Assembly: GCF_003597395.2 (NCBI RefSeq)
Contig: NC_133769.1
Span: 175,377,956 to 175,441,955, forward strand
Direction of reading: 5' to 3'
Origin: Chelonoidis abingdonii
Lineage: Eukaryota > Chordata > Testudines > Testudinidae
Length of the DNA: 64,000 bases
Shown: piece by piece, positions 35,366 to 46,142 of the stretch
Numbering within the stretch: the stretch's first letter is position 1
Layout of the letters: every line of letters begins with the position of its first letter
Made by a program: the position numbers and the translations under genes
The notes under the pieces: generated by a model
What the model was told of the DNA's origin: nothing
What the model saw: only the letters and a program-made list of their open reading frames with translations
The model's database searches: none

Positions 35366-36003
35366 CAGGGGTGGGCAAACTATGGCCTGTGGGCTGGATC
35401 CAGCCCATCAGAGATTAGAATCTGGCCCACAGGATTGCTGCCCCCGTGACACCACAGGCCCTGCGCCACTCCTGGAAGCAGTCGGCATCACGTCCCTGTG
35501 GCCCCTGCAGGAGAGGGGGACAGAGGGGTCCATGCACTGCCCTCACCTGCAAGCACCGCCCCATGCAGCTGCCATTGGCTGGGAATGGAGAACTGTGCCA
35601 ATGGGAGCTTTGAGGGAGGTACCCACAGGCGAGGGCAGTGCACGTAGCCCTCTGCCCCCTCTCATCCAAGGATCACAGGGACGTGGTGCCAGCCACTTCT
35701 CGGAGCAGCACGGTGTGGTGTGGGGACAGGATAGGGAAGCAGGGAGCCTGCCCTGGCCATGATGCATGCCGCTGCCACCCTGGAGCCACTCCAGCCTGCA
35801 TCCCAGCCCCCTTCCCTGAGTCCCTTTGTATACCCTGCACCCCTCCTCTACCTCAACCCCTTGCCCTGAGCTCCTTCCTGCACACCACACCCCCTCCCAC
35901 ACCCCACACACCAATCCCCTGCCCCAGCCCTACATTCATGGCCCTGTATGCAATTTCCCCACCCAGATGTCGCCCTCAGGCCAAAAAAGTTTACTCACCC
36001 CTG
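35366..36003 (+). mobile_element. hAT non-autonomous element with perfect 8-bp TSD
   Basis: A 638-bp element starts CAGGGGTGGGCAAACTATGG and ends AAGTTTACTCACCCCTG, flanked by identical CTCTACAA octamers (35358-35365 and 36004-36011). CTCTACAA fits the hAT target preference NTCTAGAN-like. The interior is GC-rich, with GCCATTGGCTGGGAATGG facing TGTGCCAATGGGAGCTTTG. The 126- and 148-codon frames here are repeat-derived. It is the same superfamily and end type as 19864. Confidence 0.93.
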
Positions 36004-36067
36004 CTCTACAACTTCAAGTTGAGTATTTTCATTTTTTTGTTTGTTTTCCTTTTCGGAATTTCTGATT

Positions 36068-36290
36068 TACAAGTAGTGTATTAAAGAGACAAGGTTGGTG
36101 AGATAACATCTTTTCTTGGACCAACTTCTATTGGTGGAAGGAACTAGCTTTTGAGCTACATAGAGCTCTTCTTCAGGTCTGGGGAAGGAGATCACAGTCT
36201 CTGAACTAAATACAAGTTGGAACACATTGTTAAACAGAAGGGGTAACACATGTTGGAGGCAGTCACTTAACAAGAAGTGCGCAATTGAGG
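36068..36290 (-). repeat. Penelope-like tail fragment, reverse strand
   Basis: It contains AGAGACAAGGTTGGTGAGAT, GGACCAACTTCTATTGGTGG, AGCTTTTGAGC and ACATAGAGCTCTTCTTCAGG, then a diverged extension to about 36,290. It is the same family as the tails at 11000 and 27040. The reverse strand reads CCTGAAGAAGAGCTC..., resembling a hammerhead core with a degraded GAAA (AAAA). Confidence 0.65.
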
Positions 36291-37734
36291 GTTAGATTGG
36301 CATTAGTGATAGACATCTATAAGGAACCAGAGCTGGCTGCATACTGCACAAAAATGTTCATTAACACTTTTGAATTGTCAGTAGGTATTGATTTGATCCT
36401 GTTCATACTCTTTATCAGTTGCTATTCACAAACATGCATGCAAATGGTTCCTCCCTCCAACAATGGTTGGTCAAATATCTTCAATCATAACTATACTTTG
36501 AGGAAAATTAGGGTTTCTACTCAAATGTTCTTTCACAATACGTATCTGCCTTTTATGGAAACAAACAAAATATTTAATCAAAACGTCTAAATATTTCAAT
36601 TTGACTATGCAGCTGTGGTGTCCCTTGGGAGTTGTAGTTTAGTTTTCTAAGGTCCATATTCTCTATGGGCCAGACTCTCCAACCAACATCACCCATAATG
36701 CAACATTTCCACTCAGCAAGAGGAAAGACCAGAGTAAAGCAAGGAAAATATAATCTGAATAAGGAGCCTTGTCTATAGCATGGAGCACATGAACACATTT
36801 CATGAAGCACCACTGTAGTATTCTGTTTCTTTGGCAGAAGTATTTTGGTTTTTCTCTGAAAAGTTTAATGGGAGTGGGGAGGGACAAAAAACAAGTTTTC
36901 TAAACAACTCTACACCATTTTTTGCACTGTTCTGATTTTGTTTCATGTAAAATGAAATATTGTACATTATAAAAGTATGGGGTAAATATTCATCACTGAA
37001 CTGGATTATCACTATTTTTTTCTAAATTAAATGTCTAGATCAATAAAGTTCATAGCTTTTTAACCCTCTAACGCCTCTTTAGGACCAAAATTTGTGTTAA
37101 ATTTGCATATGTAAATAAACATTGTGCATGCATATTAAAAACAAATATGGATTTATTTTTGCATCCAATTAGTCACTAGCATCAATCCCCCTAATTGACT
37201 TTACATAAATGTCAGTAGGTGTTTATTATTCCTTGACAGATTTTGCAGTGATAGGCACATCACTCAGACACCATTTACTTAAGAACAACACAGGTGAATA
37301 CTTGGTTATTTTCACAAAGAGGGAAAAAGCAGAGATGATTATCATTCTCTATTTGACTCATTTGTGGCGGCTGGATCCTGGCTTCTGGAAATTTTCTTAA
37401 AGGATAAATTTGGTTGCAGGACAAATTTTCAGATATCAAGGACAAGAAGACAGTGTACAGTTTCTCTAGTGAGGTGTTCTAGTTCAGGTTAGACAAGAAT
37501 GTGAGAAGTGTATTATAGTTCTTGTTTGATGCATTGGGTGAGATGACCCAAAAGATCCCTACTGACTCAGTTATCCACTGTATGACAAAGTTGAATTTCT
37601 TCACATCTTCCCTTTAACTTCTTGGCTTTTGCATTGTACCATGCATACAAATCACCATCAGCAAATTCATGTGCTTTGTTCAACAAAAGAAAACTAGATG
37701 TGAGGTACTCAAGTAGCCATCTCTTCCATTGTTA
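36291..37734. other. Unannotated sequence
   Basis: No feature was recognised. The 101-codon plus frame at 36285-36590 has no domain or family similarity. Confidence 0.5.
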
Positions 37735-37858
37735 TTTATTATTCGTATTACCATAATGCCTGGAGGCCCCAGTCATAAAATCAGGGTCCCATCGTGTTAG
37801 GCACTTACAAACACATAAGAACACTCTCCCTGCCTTGAAAAGCATAGAATCCAATTAG
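37735..37858 (-). repeat. MIR/L2-type tail repeat, reversed, split by a hAT element
   Basis: The plus strand reads TTATTTATTATTCGTATTAC, then GGCCCCAGTCATAAAATCAG, TAGGCACTTAC and CTGCCTTGAAAAGCATAGAA. This is the reverse complement of the tail family at 1585 and 16785. It ends where the hAT element enters, at the position corresponding to ATTAGATTGTAAGCTC in that family. Confidence 0.6.
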
Positions 37859-38502
37859 TAGGGCTTTTGATTAATCACAGTTAACACACACGATTAACAA
37901 AAAAATAATCGTGATTAATCACACGGTTAAACAATAGAATACCAACTGAAATGTATTATATTTGTGGATGTTTTTCTACATTTTCAAATATGTTGATTTC
38001 AATTCCAACACAGAATACAAAGTGTATAGTGCTCACCTTATATTATTACTTTTATTACATATATTTGCACTGTAAAAATGATAAACAAAGAAATAGAATT
38101 TTTCAGTTCACCTCACACAAGTATTTAATGCAATCTCTTTATCATGAAAGTGCAACTTACAAATGTAGATTTTTTTGTTACATAACTATTTCATTTTTTG
38201 AGTGCAATGTAAAACTTCAGAGCCTACAAGTCCACTCAGTCCTACTTCTTGTTCAGCCAATTGTTAAGAAAAATAAGTTTGTTTACATTTACAGGACATA
38301 ATGCTTCCCACTTCTTATTTACAATGTCACCTAAAAGTGAGAACAGGCATTTACATGGCACTTTTTTAGCCATCACTGCAAGGAATTTAAGTGGCAGATA
38401 TGCTAAACATTCATATGCCCCTTCATGCTTTGGCCATCATTCTAAAGGACATGCTTCTATCCTGCTGACACTTGTTAAAACAATAGTGCATTAATTAAAT
38501 TT

Positions 38503-40444
38503 ATGAGTGAACTCTTTTGGGGAGAACTGTATGTCTCCTGCTCTGTTTTATCCACATTCTGCCATATATTTCATGTTATAGCAACCTCAGATGATGACCC
38601 AACACATGTTGTTCGTTTTAAGAACACTTTCACTGCAGATTTGACAAAACTCAAAAAAGATACCAATGTGAGATTTCTAAACATAGCTATAGCATTCGAC
38701 ACAATATTTAAGAATCTGAAGTGCCTTCCAAAATCTGAGAGGGATGAGATGTGGAGCACAATCCAGGAAACTACAGACCAGTTAGTTTAACTTCTGTGCC
38801 AGGGAAGATAATGGAGCAAGTAATTAAGGAAATCATCTGCAAACACTTGGATGGTGGTAAGGTGATAGGGAATAGTCAGCATGGATTTGTAAAACAATAT
38901 ATGTAATACAAATTGATAGTTCTTTGATTAGATAAGGTCTTGGTGGATAAGGGGAAATGGGGATGTTGTATACCTAGACTTTAGTAAGGCATTTGCTACT
39001 CTTGCGTGATATTCTTATCAATAACTAGGCAATACAATTAGTTGGCTAACTAAGGTGGGTTTCATAATGGCTGGATAATCGTATCAGAGAGTAGTTATTA
39101 ACGGTCCAATCTGCTGGGAAGGTATAGAAGAATGGGTTCGCAGGGGTCTGTTTTGGGACCGGCTTGTTATTCATCAATGATTAGATTATTGGTATACAAA
39201 AGTATGAGTTATTAAATTTGCAGATGATACCAAATGGGCGGAACTGCATGTTTGGAGGATAGGGTCATAATTCAAAATGATCTGGACAATGGAGAAATGG
39301 TCTGAGTAGGATGAAGTTTAGCAAAGACAATGCAAAGTGGTCCGACTTAGAGGAATATTTCCACAATAGAAGGGAGAGCTGGTCTAGGAAGGAGGTTCGG
39401 CAGAAGGGCTTAGGAGTTACAGTGGAACACAAGATAATTGCGTCAACAGTGTGTGCTGTGGACAAAAGCAAAATAAATTCTGGATGCATTACAGGTGTTG
39501 TTGTGAGCAGAGAAAGAGAATATTCTGTCATGTATCCTGCACTGTTGTTAACTGGAGTATTGTGTTAGTTCTGGGACTGCCTTTCCAGAAAGAGTATGGA
39601 GATTGGGAGAGGTTCAGAGAAGAGCACGAGAATGTTCAATGGTTTGAGAAATGACTATGAAGGAAGGCTGAAAGAATTGGGTTTCTTTAGTTTTGGAAAG
39701 AGAAGACTGAGGGAAGACACGCTAGCAGTTTTTCAGGTTCTAAAAGGGTGTATAAGGAGGAGGGAGAAAATTGTTCATTAGCTCTAAGATAGAACAGCAG
39801 AATGGGCTTAAACTGCAGCAAGGAGGTTTGGTTGACATTAGGAAAAAGTTCCTAACTCTCAGGATGGTTAAACACTGGAATAAATTGCTTAGGGAGGCTG
39901 TAGAATCTCCATCTCTGGAGATATTTAAGAGTAGGTTAGATAAATATCTATCAGGGATGGTCTAGACAGTATTTGGTCCTGCCATGAGGGCAGGGGACTG
40001 GACTTGATGACCTCTCGAGGTCCCTTCCAGTCCCAGAATCTATGAATTTATGTTTTCAGAAGTTTTGAAATAGCAACACTCTGATGTAGAAACTACAGAG
40101 CTGAACCATCAAAAAAGAAAATCAGCCTTCTGCTGGTGTCATTTGATTCAGATGATGAAAATGAATATGCATCAGTCCGCACTGCTTTGGATCGCTATTG
40201 AGCAAAACCCATTGCTGGCATGGACGCATGTCCTCTGGAAGGGTGATTGAAGCATGAAGGAACATATGAATCTTTAGTACATTTGGCACATAAATATCTT
40301 GCGATACCAGCTACAACAGTGCCATGCGAACACCTGTTGTCACTTTCAGGTGACACTATAAACAAGAAGCAGGTAGCATTATATCCTGCAAATATAAACA
40401 AACTCGTTTGTCTGAGTGATTGGCTGAACAAGAAGTGCGACTGA
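38503..40444 (+). pseudogene. hAT transposase remnant (two pieces around a CR1)
   Basis: Piece one (38503-38767) is an open frame with [36 protein letters not shown], matching the middle of a hAT transposase. Piece two (40053-40444) gives an acidic DSDDEN stretch, then CPLE, KHEGTYESLVHLAHKYLA, TTVPCEHLLSLSG and NKLVCLSDWLNKK, the hATC dimerisation region. In the usual motif CERLFS the Arg and Phe are replaced (CEHLLS), and stops occur after CPLEG. The BED zinc finger and catalytic N-terminal half are absent. Confidence 0.85.
38768..40052 (+). mobile_element. CR1 LINE inserted in the hAT transposase
   Basis: It begins in RT coding sequence ([18 protein letters not shown], near 38,775-38,825), passes YLDFSKAF (near 38,970) and a FADDT-type catalytic region (near 39,210). 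It then runs to the 3' UTR signature GACTTGATGACCTCTCGAGG and ends AGAATCTATGAATTTATG. The hAT sequence resumes at once with TTTTCAGAAGTTTTGAAATA. No TSD is evident, as is common for CR1. Confidence 0.92.
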
Positions 40445-40983
40445 GTGGACTTGTAGGCTGTAAAGTTTTGCAATGTTTTATCTTTGAGTACAGTTATATT
40501 TTGGTACATAATTCTACATTTGTAAGTTCAACTTTCATGTTAAAGAGATTGCACTACATTATTTGTATTAGGTGAATTGAGAAATACCTTTCCTTTTGGT
40601 TTTTTACTGTGCAAATATTTGTAATAAAAAATAATATAAAGTGAGCACTGTACCCTTTGTATTCTATATGGTAGTGAGAATCAGTATATTGGAAAATGTA
40701 AAAAACATCCAAAAACATTTCAATAAATGGTATTCTATTATTCTTTAACAGTGTGATTAATCATAATGAATTTTTTTAATTGCTTGACATTCCTACTAAT
40801 TAGATGTTCCCAAATTGTGTTCTTCCAACACAATTAAGACTGACTAATAACTTTCTCTCCTGAGGTTCTGTCTGGATTGGCTCAGAAGCAGGGGATCCTG
40901 TCTACTGAACTCTTCTTGCTGCCTTCATGGCCAGTTAATCTATGATCTTTTGACCACCCCTTTTACTAGCTGTTCTTCTATGG

Positions 40984-41316
40984 CAGTGATTGGCAATCTT
41001 CGGCATGTGGCCTACCAGGGTTAGCTCCCTAGCAGGCTGGCCAGTTTGTTTACCTGCTGTGTTCGCAGGTTCGGCCAATCGTGGCTCCCACTGGCCGCGG
41101 TTCACCGCTCCAGGCCAATAGGGGCTGCGGAAAGTGGCGGCCAGCATATCCCTCATCCTGCCCACTTTCCGCAGCCCCCATTGGCCTGGAGCAGAGAACT
41201 GCGGCCAGTGGGAGCCGTGATTGGCCAAACCTGTGGACACGGCAGGTAAACAAACTGGCCTGGACCGCCAGGGGGCTTAACCTGTTAGGCTGCATGCCAA
41301 AGGTTGCCGATCCCTG
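40984..41316. mobile_element. Palindromic hAT MITE with 8-bp TSD
   Basis: A 333-bp element starts CAGTGATTGGCAATCTTCGG and ends CCAAAGGTTGCCGATCCCTG. Flanks TTCTATGG (40976-40983) and TTTTATGG (41317-41324) match at 7 of 8 positions. The whole element is a near-perfect foldback with arms of about 150 bp (GTTTGTTTACCTGC against GCAGGTAAACAAAC; CACTGGCCGCGGTT against AACTGCGGCCAGTG). Similar frames on both strands reflect this symmetry. Confidence 0.92.
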
Positions 41317-42419
41317 TTTTATGGTGCTTATTCCTTTCCCACTTCTTGGGATGGCTGGGCTTAGCTTTAAAGCAGTTCTAATTAATACACCAGCCTAGAT
41401 TTCTGGAGAATGGTGCTATAGAAATGAATAAATAGCTAAAACCAACAAGACAGAGCTCCTTCTAAGCTATGACCAGAAGTGGGTGAGGGAAAATGTAACT
41501 GTCCCTGTGCTATTAAAAGTTAGGAAGATGGAGCACAGCTTTTGCCTTCCTAGCAGCTAGGAGTAAATTATAAATAGACCAGGTGAGGTTCAGAGCAGAG
41601 TCATGGTGAAAATCCCAGTAAGCCATCTCCTCTTATCCTTCTATAAGCTTCTGTAAGTGAGGTTGATATAGGTATGCCGTGCTCCACTCTGAGACCTTCA
41701 GTTGGTGTCCAGAAACAGTGTCTATCTCAATAGCAACCACCTGGGATAGTTGCTGTCATACAGAACCCTAAATACATGTGTATTTAGTAAGCACAAAGAG
41801 ACTGGAAGAAGGGAGCAGCACAACTACTTGTCCAGGGTCAGAGGACCTAGGACATCCTGTACCAGGAATCCCACCCCTGTAACTCCCAGCCACTACATAA
41901 CTACTCTCTGTACCACTGAGCCCTTCTACACCCATACTGTACCCTCATTCCTATGGGATTGAAGTGGGCATGTACTCTCCATACCATTGGAATGCCAACC
42001 TTATCTGCCTGCTAGATTCTCACATAAATGCCTCTATGGCTTCTTCTGTGATGTCTCATGCCTGAGATGCTTCTCCTGAACTGATTCAGAAAGCCTCTGG
42101 TCTTTCAAAGACACCTATTGCACAATATCTACAAGAAATGAACTGGTTAATGACAGCCAGGTAGCAGGGCAGATGGGGATAATTATTATTATAAGAAAAA
42201 ATCTTCAAGTGAACACACACATTGTGTTTATTTCTTTGTATCCTTGACAGACATGAAAATTATTGAGCATAGATTAATGAAGGCAAAGCTTGTTGGGGAG
42301 GACTAAGATTACTTCAGTTTTTGCCTGGCTGCAAGACAGTAACCTTAGGAATAGCCTGTGTGATGCTTTCAACCTCTAGACCAGCCAATATAGAACTTCT
42401 GAGACAATATATTTATATT
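41317..42419. other. Mostly unannotated; possible reversed MIR
   Basis: At about 41,740-41,935 the reverse strand reads a SINE-like string (TCTGACCCTGGACAAGTAG and CAGTGGTACAGAGAGTAG), loosely like the 5' half of MIR. No other feature was recognised. Confidence 0.35.
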
Positions 42420-42777
42420 AACATGTCAATGAACTAACAATCTTAATCTAGCGGTAAAAGACATAATTAGAAACAATGACTGGAAATTGAAACTAGACTA
42501 ATTGTGACTAGAAATTAAGGCACACATTTAACAGTGAAGGCAATTAACCCCTGAAACAAGTCACCAAGGGTTGTAGTGGATTCTCTTATTACCTGAAGTC
42601 TTTAAGACAAGACTGGATATCTTTCTGAAAGACAAGTTATAGATGAAACCAAGCTCTAATGTGGGTTTGATGCAGAACTTAACTGGGTGAGGTTCTTTGA
42701 CCTCTGTTATGCAAGAGGTCAGACTAGATGATCGTAATGGTTCCTTTGGGGGCTACAGTTTATGAATCTATGAAATG
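42420..42777 (+). mobile_element. CR1 LINE 3' end
   Basis: It contains GACTGGAAATTGAAACTAGA, AAGGCACACATTTAACAGTG, ACCAAGGGTTGTAGTGGATT and the 3' signature GAGGTCAGACTAGATGATCG, ending TTTATGAATCTATGAAATG. It is a non-coding 3' fragment. Confidence 0.92.
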
Positions 42778-43498
42778 CTGACTATACATTTTTAAAGGGG
42801 CTCTACAACAAAGGGGAAAAAAAGCTTGCTTAAGATTTTAAATATGTATCAATATCTTAAAGGCAAACAGTTCTAGTAGATCGTTATAATAAAAATGCAC
42901 CCATGTATGAAATGCAAAGTTCAAGTTACATTTAATAAAAATTTAAATACTGAAAGGTAAAGAAATGAACAAAAAAAAGTCTGTTTATAACTGGTTTAAC
43001 CATTATGAAAAAGCAAGGTAAACCTGACAATCCATACTGCTACAGCTACCAAGCAGATTTTGCCTCAGTAGCTTTGGCAAAGGGGTGTGAACTCTTCATT
43101 GCAGTGTATTGGTTTTACTGAAAGTGCCACAGGAAGGCAAATTAATTTTATCCACTTATTGGTACATCTGGAGCACTGACAATGCACACACTGAATGCTA
43201 CACTACACTGTAGTATATTAACTTACAAATGTATGCACCACTCATCAGCTAAGTTTGAGCCTCCTTGCTTGACCAACAACTGGCCTCCAAAAATCACCCT
43301 GTCCTGACAAGAGAGCACCCCTGATATCTTGCCTGTGGGGGAAGACAGGAATTTCTTGTGGTTAAACCACACAACTAGGGAATCCAACTAGGGAATCCAA
43401 CTTGAGTTCCTGGTGATGTGACCTTAACTTAAAAGAAATAGTGTCATGAATTCAAACTGATTTTGTGAATGCAATTTGGGGAGACTTGAAAAAACCCT
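42778..43498. other. Unannotated sequence
   Basis: No feature was recognised apart from a 15-bp tandem duplication (AACTAGGGAATCC unit) at about 43,373-43,402. Confidence 0.45.
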
Positions 43499-44200
43499 CA
43501 GTCCTTTCAGGCCTTAATCATAGACCACAACTCCTGTAAGGGCTTGTCTTCAATACCTGGGTAAGTCGACCTAAGTTATGCTACTCCAGCTATGTGAATA
43601 ACATAGCTGGAGTCAGTGTAGCTTAAGTCAACATACCCCCGTGTCTTCACCACCCTGTGTCGATGGGAGACACTCTCCAGTTGACTTCCCTTACTCTTCT
43701 TGGGGAGGTGGAGTACTGGGGTTGACCGGAGAGCGCTCTGCCGTTGATTTAGCGGGTCCTCCAGCTAAATCGATCGCTTCTGCATCGATCACAGCAGCAT
43801 CCATCTTCCGGGCAGTGAAGACCAGCCCAAAGTCTCCTTCACCACCACTGTGCTTCATTATATTCTTTCAGAAGTCTTATTTACATGTATTTATGTTCCG
43901 TAGCCAGATTCCCCACTTGCCTCTGGGAAAGGGACCAGTACCAGTAGCAGCTAGTCTTGCCTATCATTGCCTCCTTCAGTCTCCCTGCTCTTCCCCACAC
44001 TTCCTTCCTCTCTGCCTGTAGAATCCCATCTTCTGGGGTTATTCCCCCGTCAACGAGCCTTCAGTTCTAACTCTACTCAGTTAATTGACACCTTCTGTCA
44101 GATACCTATCTTCCAATTAGTTCCCAACTAATATATACTGGTGGGTATCAGAGTAACAAGGTGTTGAGTTAGCTCCTGACTCAGCAATTTCTGTTATACA
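43499..44200 (-). repeat. 3' LTR (left), carrying a MITE
   Basis: It pairs with 46143-46470 through shared blocks TTTCAGGCCTTAATCATAGA, CTCCTTCAGTCTCCCTGC, CTCAGTTAATTGACACC, CCAACTAATATATACTGGTG and the end CTGTTATACA. About 410 bp remain after removing the MITE at 43540-43828. It carries about 80 bp absent from the right LTR, so the two have diverged by indels. Confidence 0.75.
43540..43828. mobile_element. Harbinger-like MITE inside an LTR
   Basis: A 289-bp element starts GGGCTTGTCTTCAATACC and ends CAGTGAAGACCAGCCC, so its termini are inverted repeats. TAA (43537-43539) and AAA (43829-43831) flank it, consistent with a decayed 3-bp TSD. The interior has the hairpin GCTATGTGAATAACATAGC and TAAATCGATCGC. 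The copy at 46985 is in the opposite orientation. Absence from the right LTR shows it came after the retroelement. Confidence 0.75.
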
Positions 44201-44218
44201 CCTCTCCCTCTTTTTCCC
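44201..44218 (-). other. Polypurine tract of the retroelement
   Basis: An uninterrupted 18-nt purine run on the minus strand directly beside the left LTR. In LTR retroelements this primes plus-strand DNA synthesis, and its position fixes the element orientation as minus. Confidence 0.65.
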
Positions 44219-44786
44219 AGCTGAGGTCTCCATTTCCCAGTACTCTATTTTCTCTTGGCTCAAGCTCTGCCGTTGTTAACATCCTGGACCTTTTGCAGGA
44301 CCCCACGTTTGGGTCTCTTTCCAGCCCCTTAATGGATGTTCTCTCTTTCCCTTCCACAGAAAGAACAATCTATGGGCAGAGTTCACTCCCACAGTTTGAT
44401 CTGTACCCACATATTCTCACATCAAGGACATTCAGAAGGATCTTTTATTATCTGACCCTCCCTCTTTTATCTGTCACTGCTCAGCCACTGGTTCTGCTTT
44501 CCTTTCACCCTCCATGCCATCATATTCTGTCCCTTGTTTGTCTAAAGACTGCCTCTCCTGGTGGTTTTTTATCTGGGGCTACATAGGAGACACTTTCTCC
44601 AGTGGCTAAATCCATACAGGCCTTGGTCACCAGCCCGTTTTACCTCTTTTTTCCTTTCTTTTCTACCATATTTCTCTCTCTCCCGGACTCTTTTTCCTCT
44701 TGCTGATTGTCCTGGCTTGTATTTTCTTGTCTAGATTATTTTATTGTTTTCTGATCACCTCTGCCTTCAGCTTCTTTTTCCATACT

Positions 44787-46045
44787 CTATAATTGATTCC
44801 AGGGTCTCCAGGAGTTTCCATCTTGTCTCATGAGGAAGGGTTTCCAGTTAAATCCCAACACAACCGGGTGGGGCAAAGCTTTTACCACTCCCACATGCTT
44901 CCATTTAGACACTTCCTTGACATCAAAGGGGACTTTTGCTAACTGGCAGTGTCTCCTTTGCCTATGTATGCATTCCAACTTCAATATCTTCCAGTGGAGT
45001 TTCAAAAAGTCCCCCTGGACAAGGAAACACCTGGATGCCAAATCCCTTAACCCTTCACCTGCTTCCTGGCAACCTTGACAATAAGCATAGGCATTTGTTT
45101 TCCCTGGGTGTCCTAGTCCATCCACAGAATTCTGTAAACCTGCAATCCATACATGGACAGTCTCATTTTATATGTCCTGACAACCTAAATTAGTAACAAG
45201 CCACCCCACTGCTTACAGAGTAGGACGACCCCCTTAGGCTCTTCCTATCTTTTTGTGGAGGCTCTTTCCACCTGGGCATCTACAGTCTTCTTGTCCATCT
45301 CCTGTCCCCACAAGGGATGCATTGTTCTGCTGGGTAAGTCGGCCTGTAAGAACTCTTCTGTGAGTTTCACTGCACTGTCCAAAGTCAAGGGTTTGGTGAT
45401 GGCACACTGACACACTTGGCACCTTAGAGAGACTTTGCAAGAACTGTTCTAAAAAAAAAAAAATCACATCATTAATCACTTCCTCCAGCCCTGGCTTTAC
45501 GGCCTCAGCCAGTGACTAGCCCAGTTTCTCAGGATCTGGACAAAAACTCTATGCTTTATTGCCTCTGTCCATTTTGAAGCCCTACATTTCAGTCTGTGTT
45601 TTTCCAATGACAGACCCATTCTATCTGTGACAGCTGCCTTGACTGTATCATAGTCTCTAGCCTGTTTTTCATTTAGGGACATGTGGGCTTATTGGGCTTC
45701 GCTTATGAGAAAAGAAGCTACTTGCAAAGGCCATGATGCCTTATCCCACTCGGAACAATCACCACCCTCTCAAAAGTTCAGAGAAAGGCCTCAGGGTCCC
45801 GGGGCTTTATGCCACCTCCAGTCACAGGACTCACCAGATTATGCAGCATTCTAGTGATGTACCACTGTCTGTTCCTTGAAAAATTCTTGAGGATCTTTCT
45901 GTTGTTCTGCCTACCACATCATCCAGGCCTGCTGCTCTGCTTGCTAGGACTATTGGAAGAGCTGCATGGACTGTTGCACCTCCTTTGGTTGTTCTATCAG
46001 ACATTCCAGGACTTCTTCCATTTCTCCCAGATCACTAACCCTCAT
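44787..46045 (-). pseudogene. Retroelement gag (SCAN-like capsid) and protease remnant
   Basis: Minus-strand pieces in order. An N-terminal gag part starts near 46,045 (DLGEMEEVLECLIEQ and KEVQQSMQLF). A capsid region at 45497-45682 has KQARDYDTVKAAV and LSLEKHRLKCRA. The capsid C-terminus at 45234-45479 has LEQFLQSL, as in SCAN domains. A retropepsin-like end at 44787-45125 has VGVVKALPHPVVLG. The capsid of Gmr1-like gypsy elements is the known source of the vertebrate SCAN domain. Stops and frameshifts break the frame. Confidence 0.75.
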
Positions 46046-46142
46046 CCAGGTTCCCTCTTTGGCTTCCCACGCAGAAGAGGAACACTGATCCCAGACAAGC
46101 ACCCAAGTGGTTGGGGGCGGGGCGGTGGGAGGAGGGAATGGC

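Larger units (their letters stand above)
37859..40795 (+). mobile_element. Foldback hAT element with transposase-coding inverted arms, split by CR1
   Basis: The element spans 2,937 bp including a CR1 of about 1.28 kb. Flanks CCAATTAG (37851-37858) and CTAATTAG (40796-40803) form an 8-bp TSD with one mismatch. Left arm 37859-38470 is the reverse complement of right arm about 40210-40795 over roughly 600 bp. Shared landmarks include GATTAATCACA, CAATAGAATACCA, GAATACAAAG and AGTCCACTCAGTC. The arms contain the coding sequence for the transposase C-terminus in opposite orientation. Confidence 0.85.

Noticed and set aside
35638..36084. 148-codon plus-strand frame rich in Pro and His
   Set aside because: It lies almost wholly within the hAT element at 35366-36003 and runs out past its TSD.
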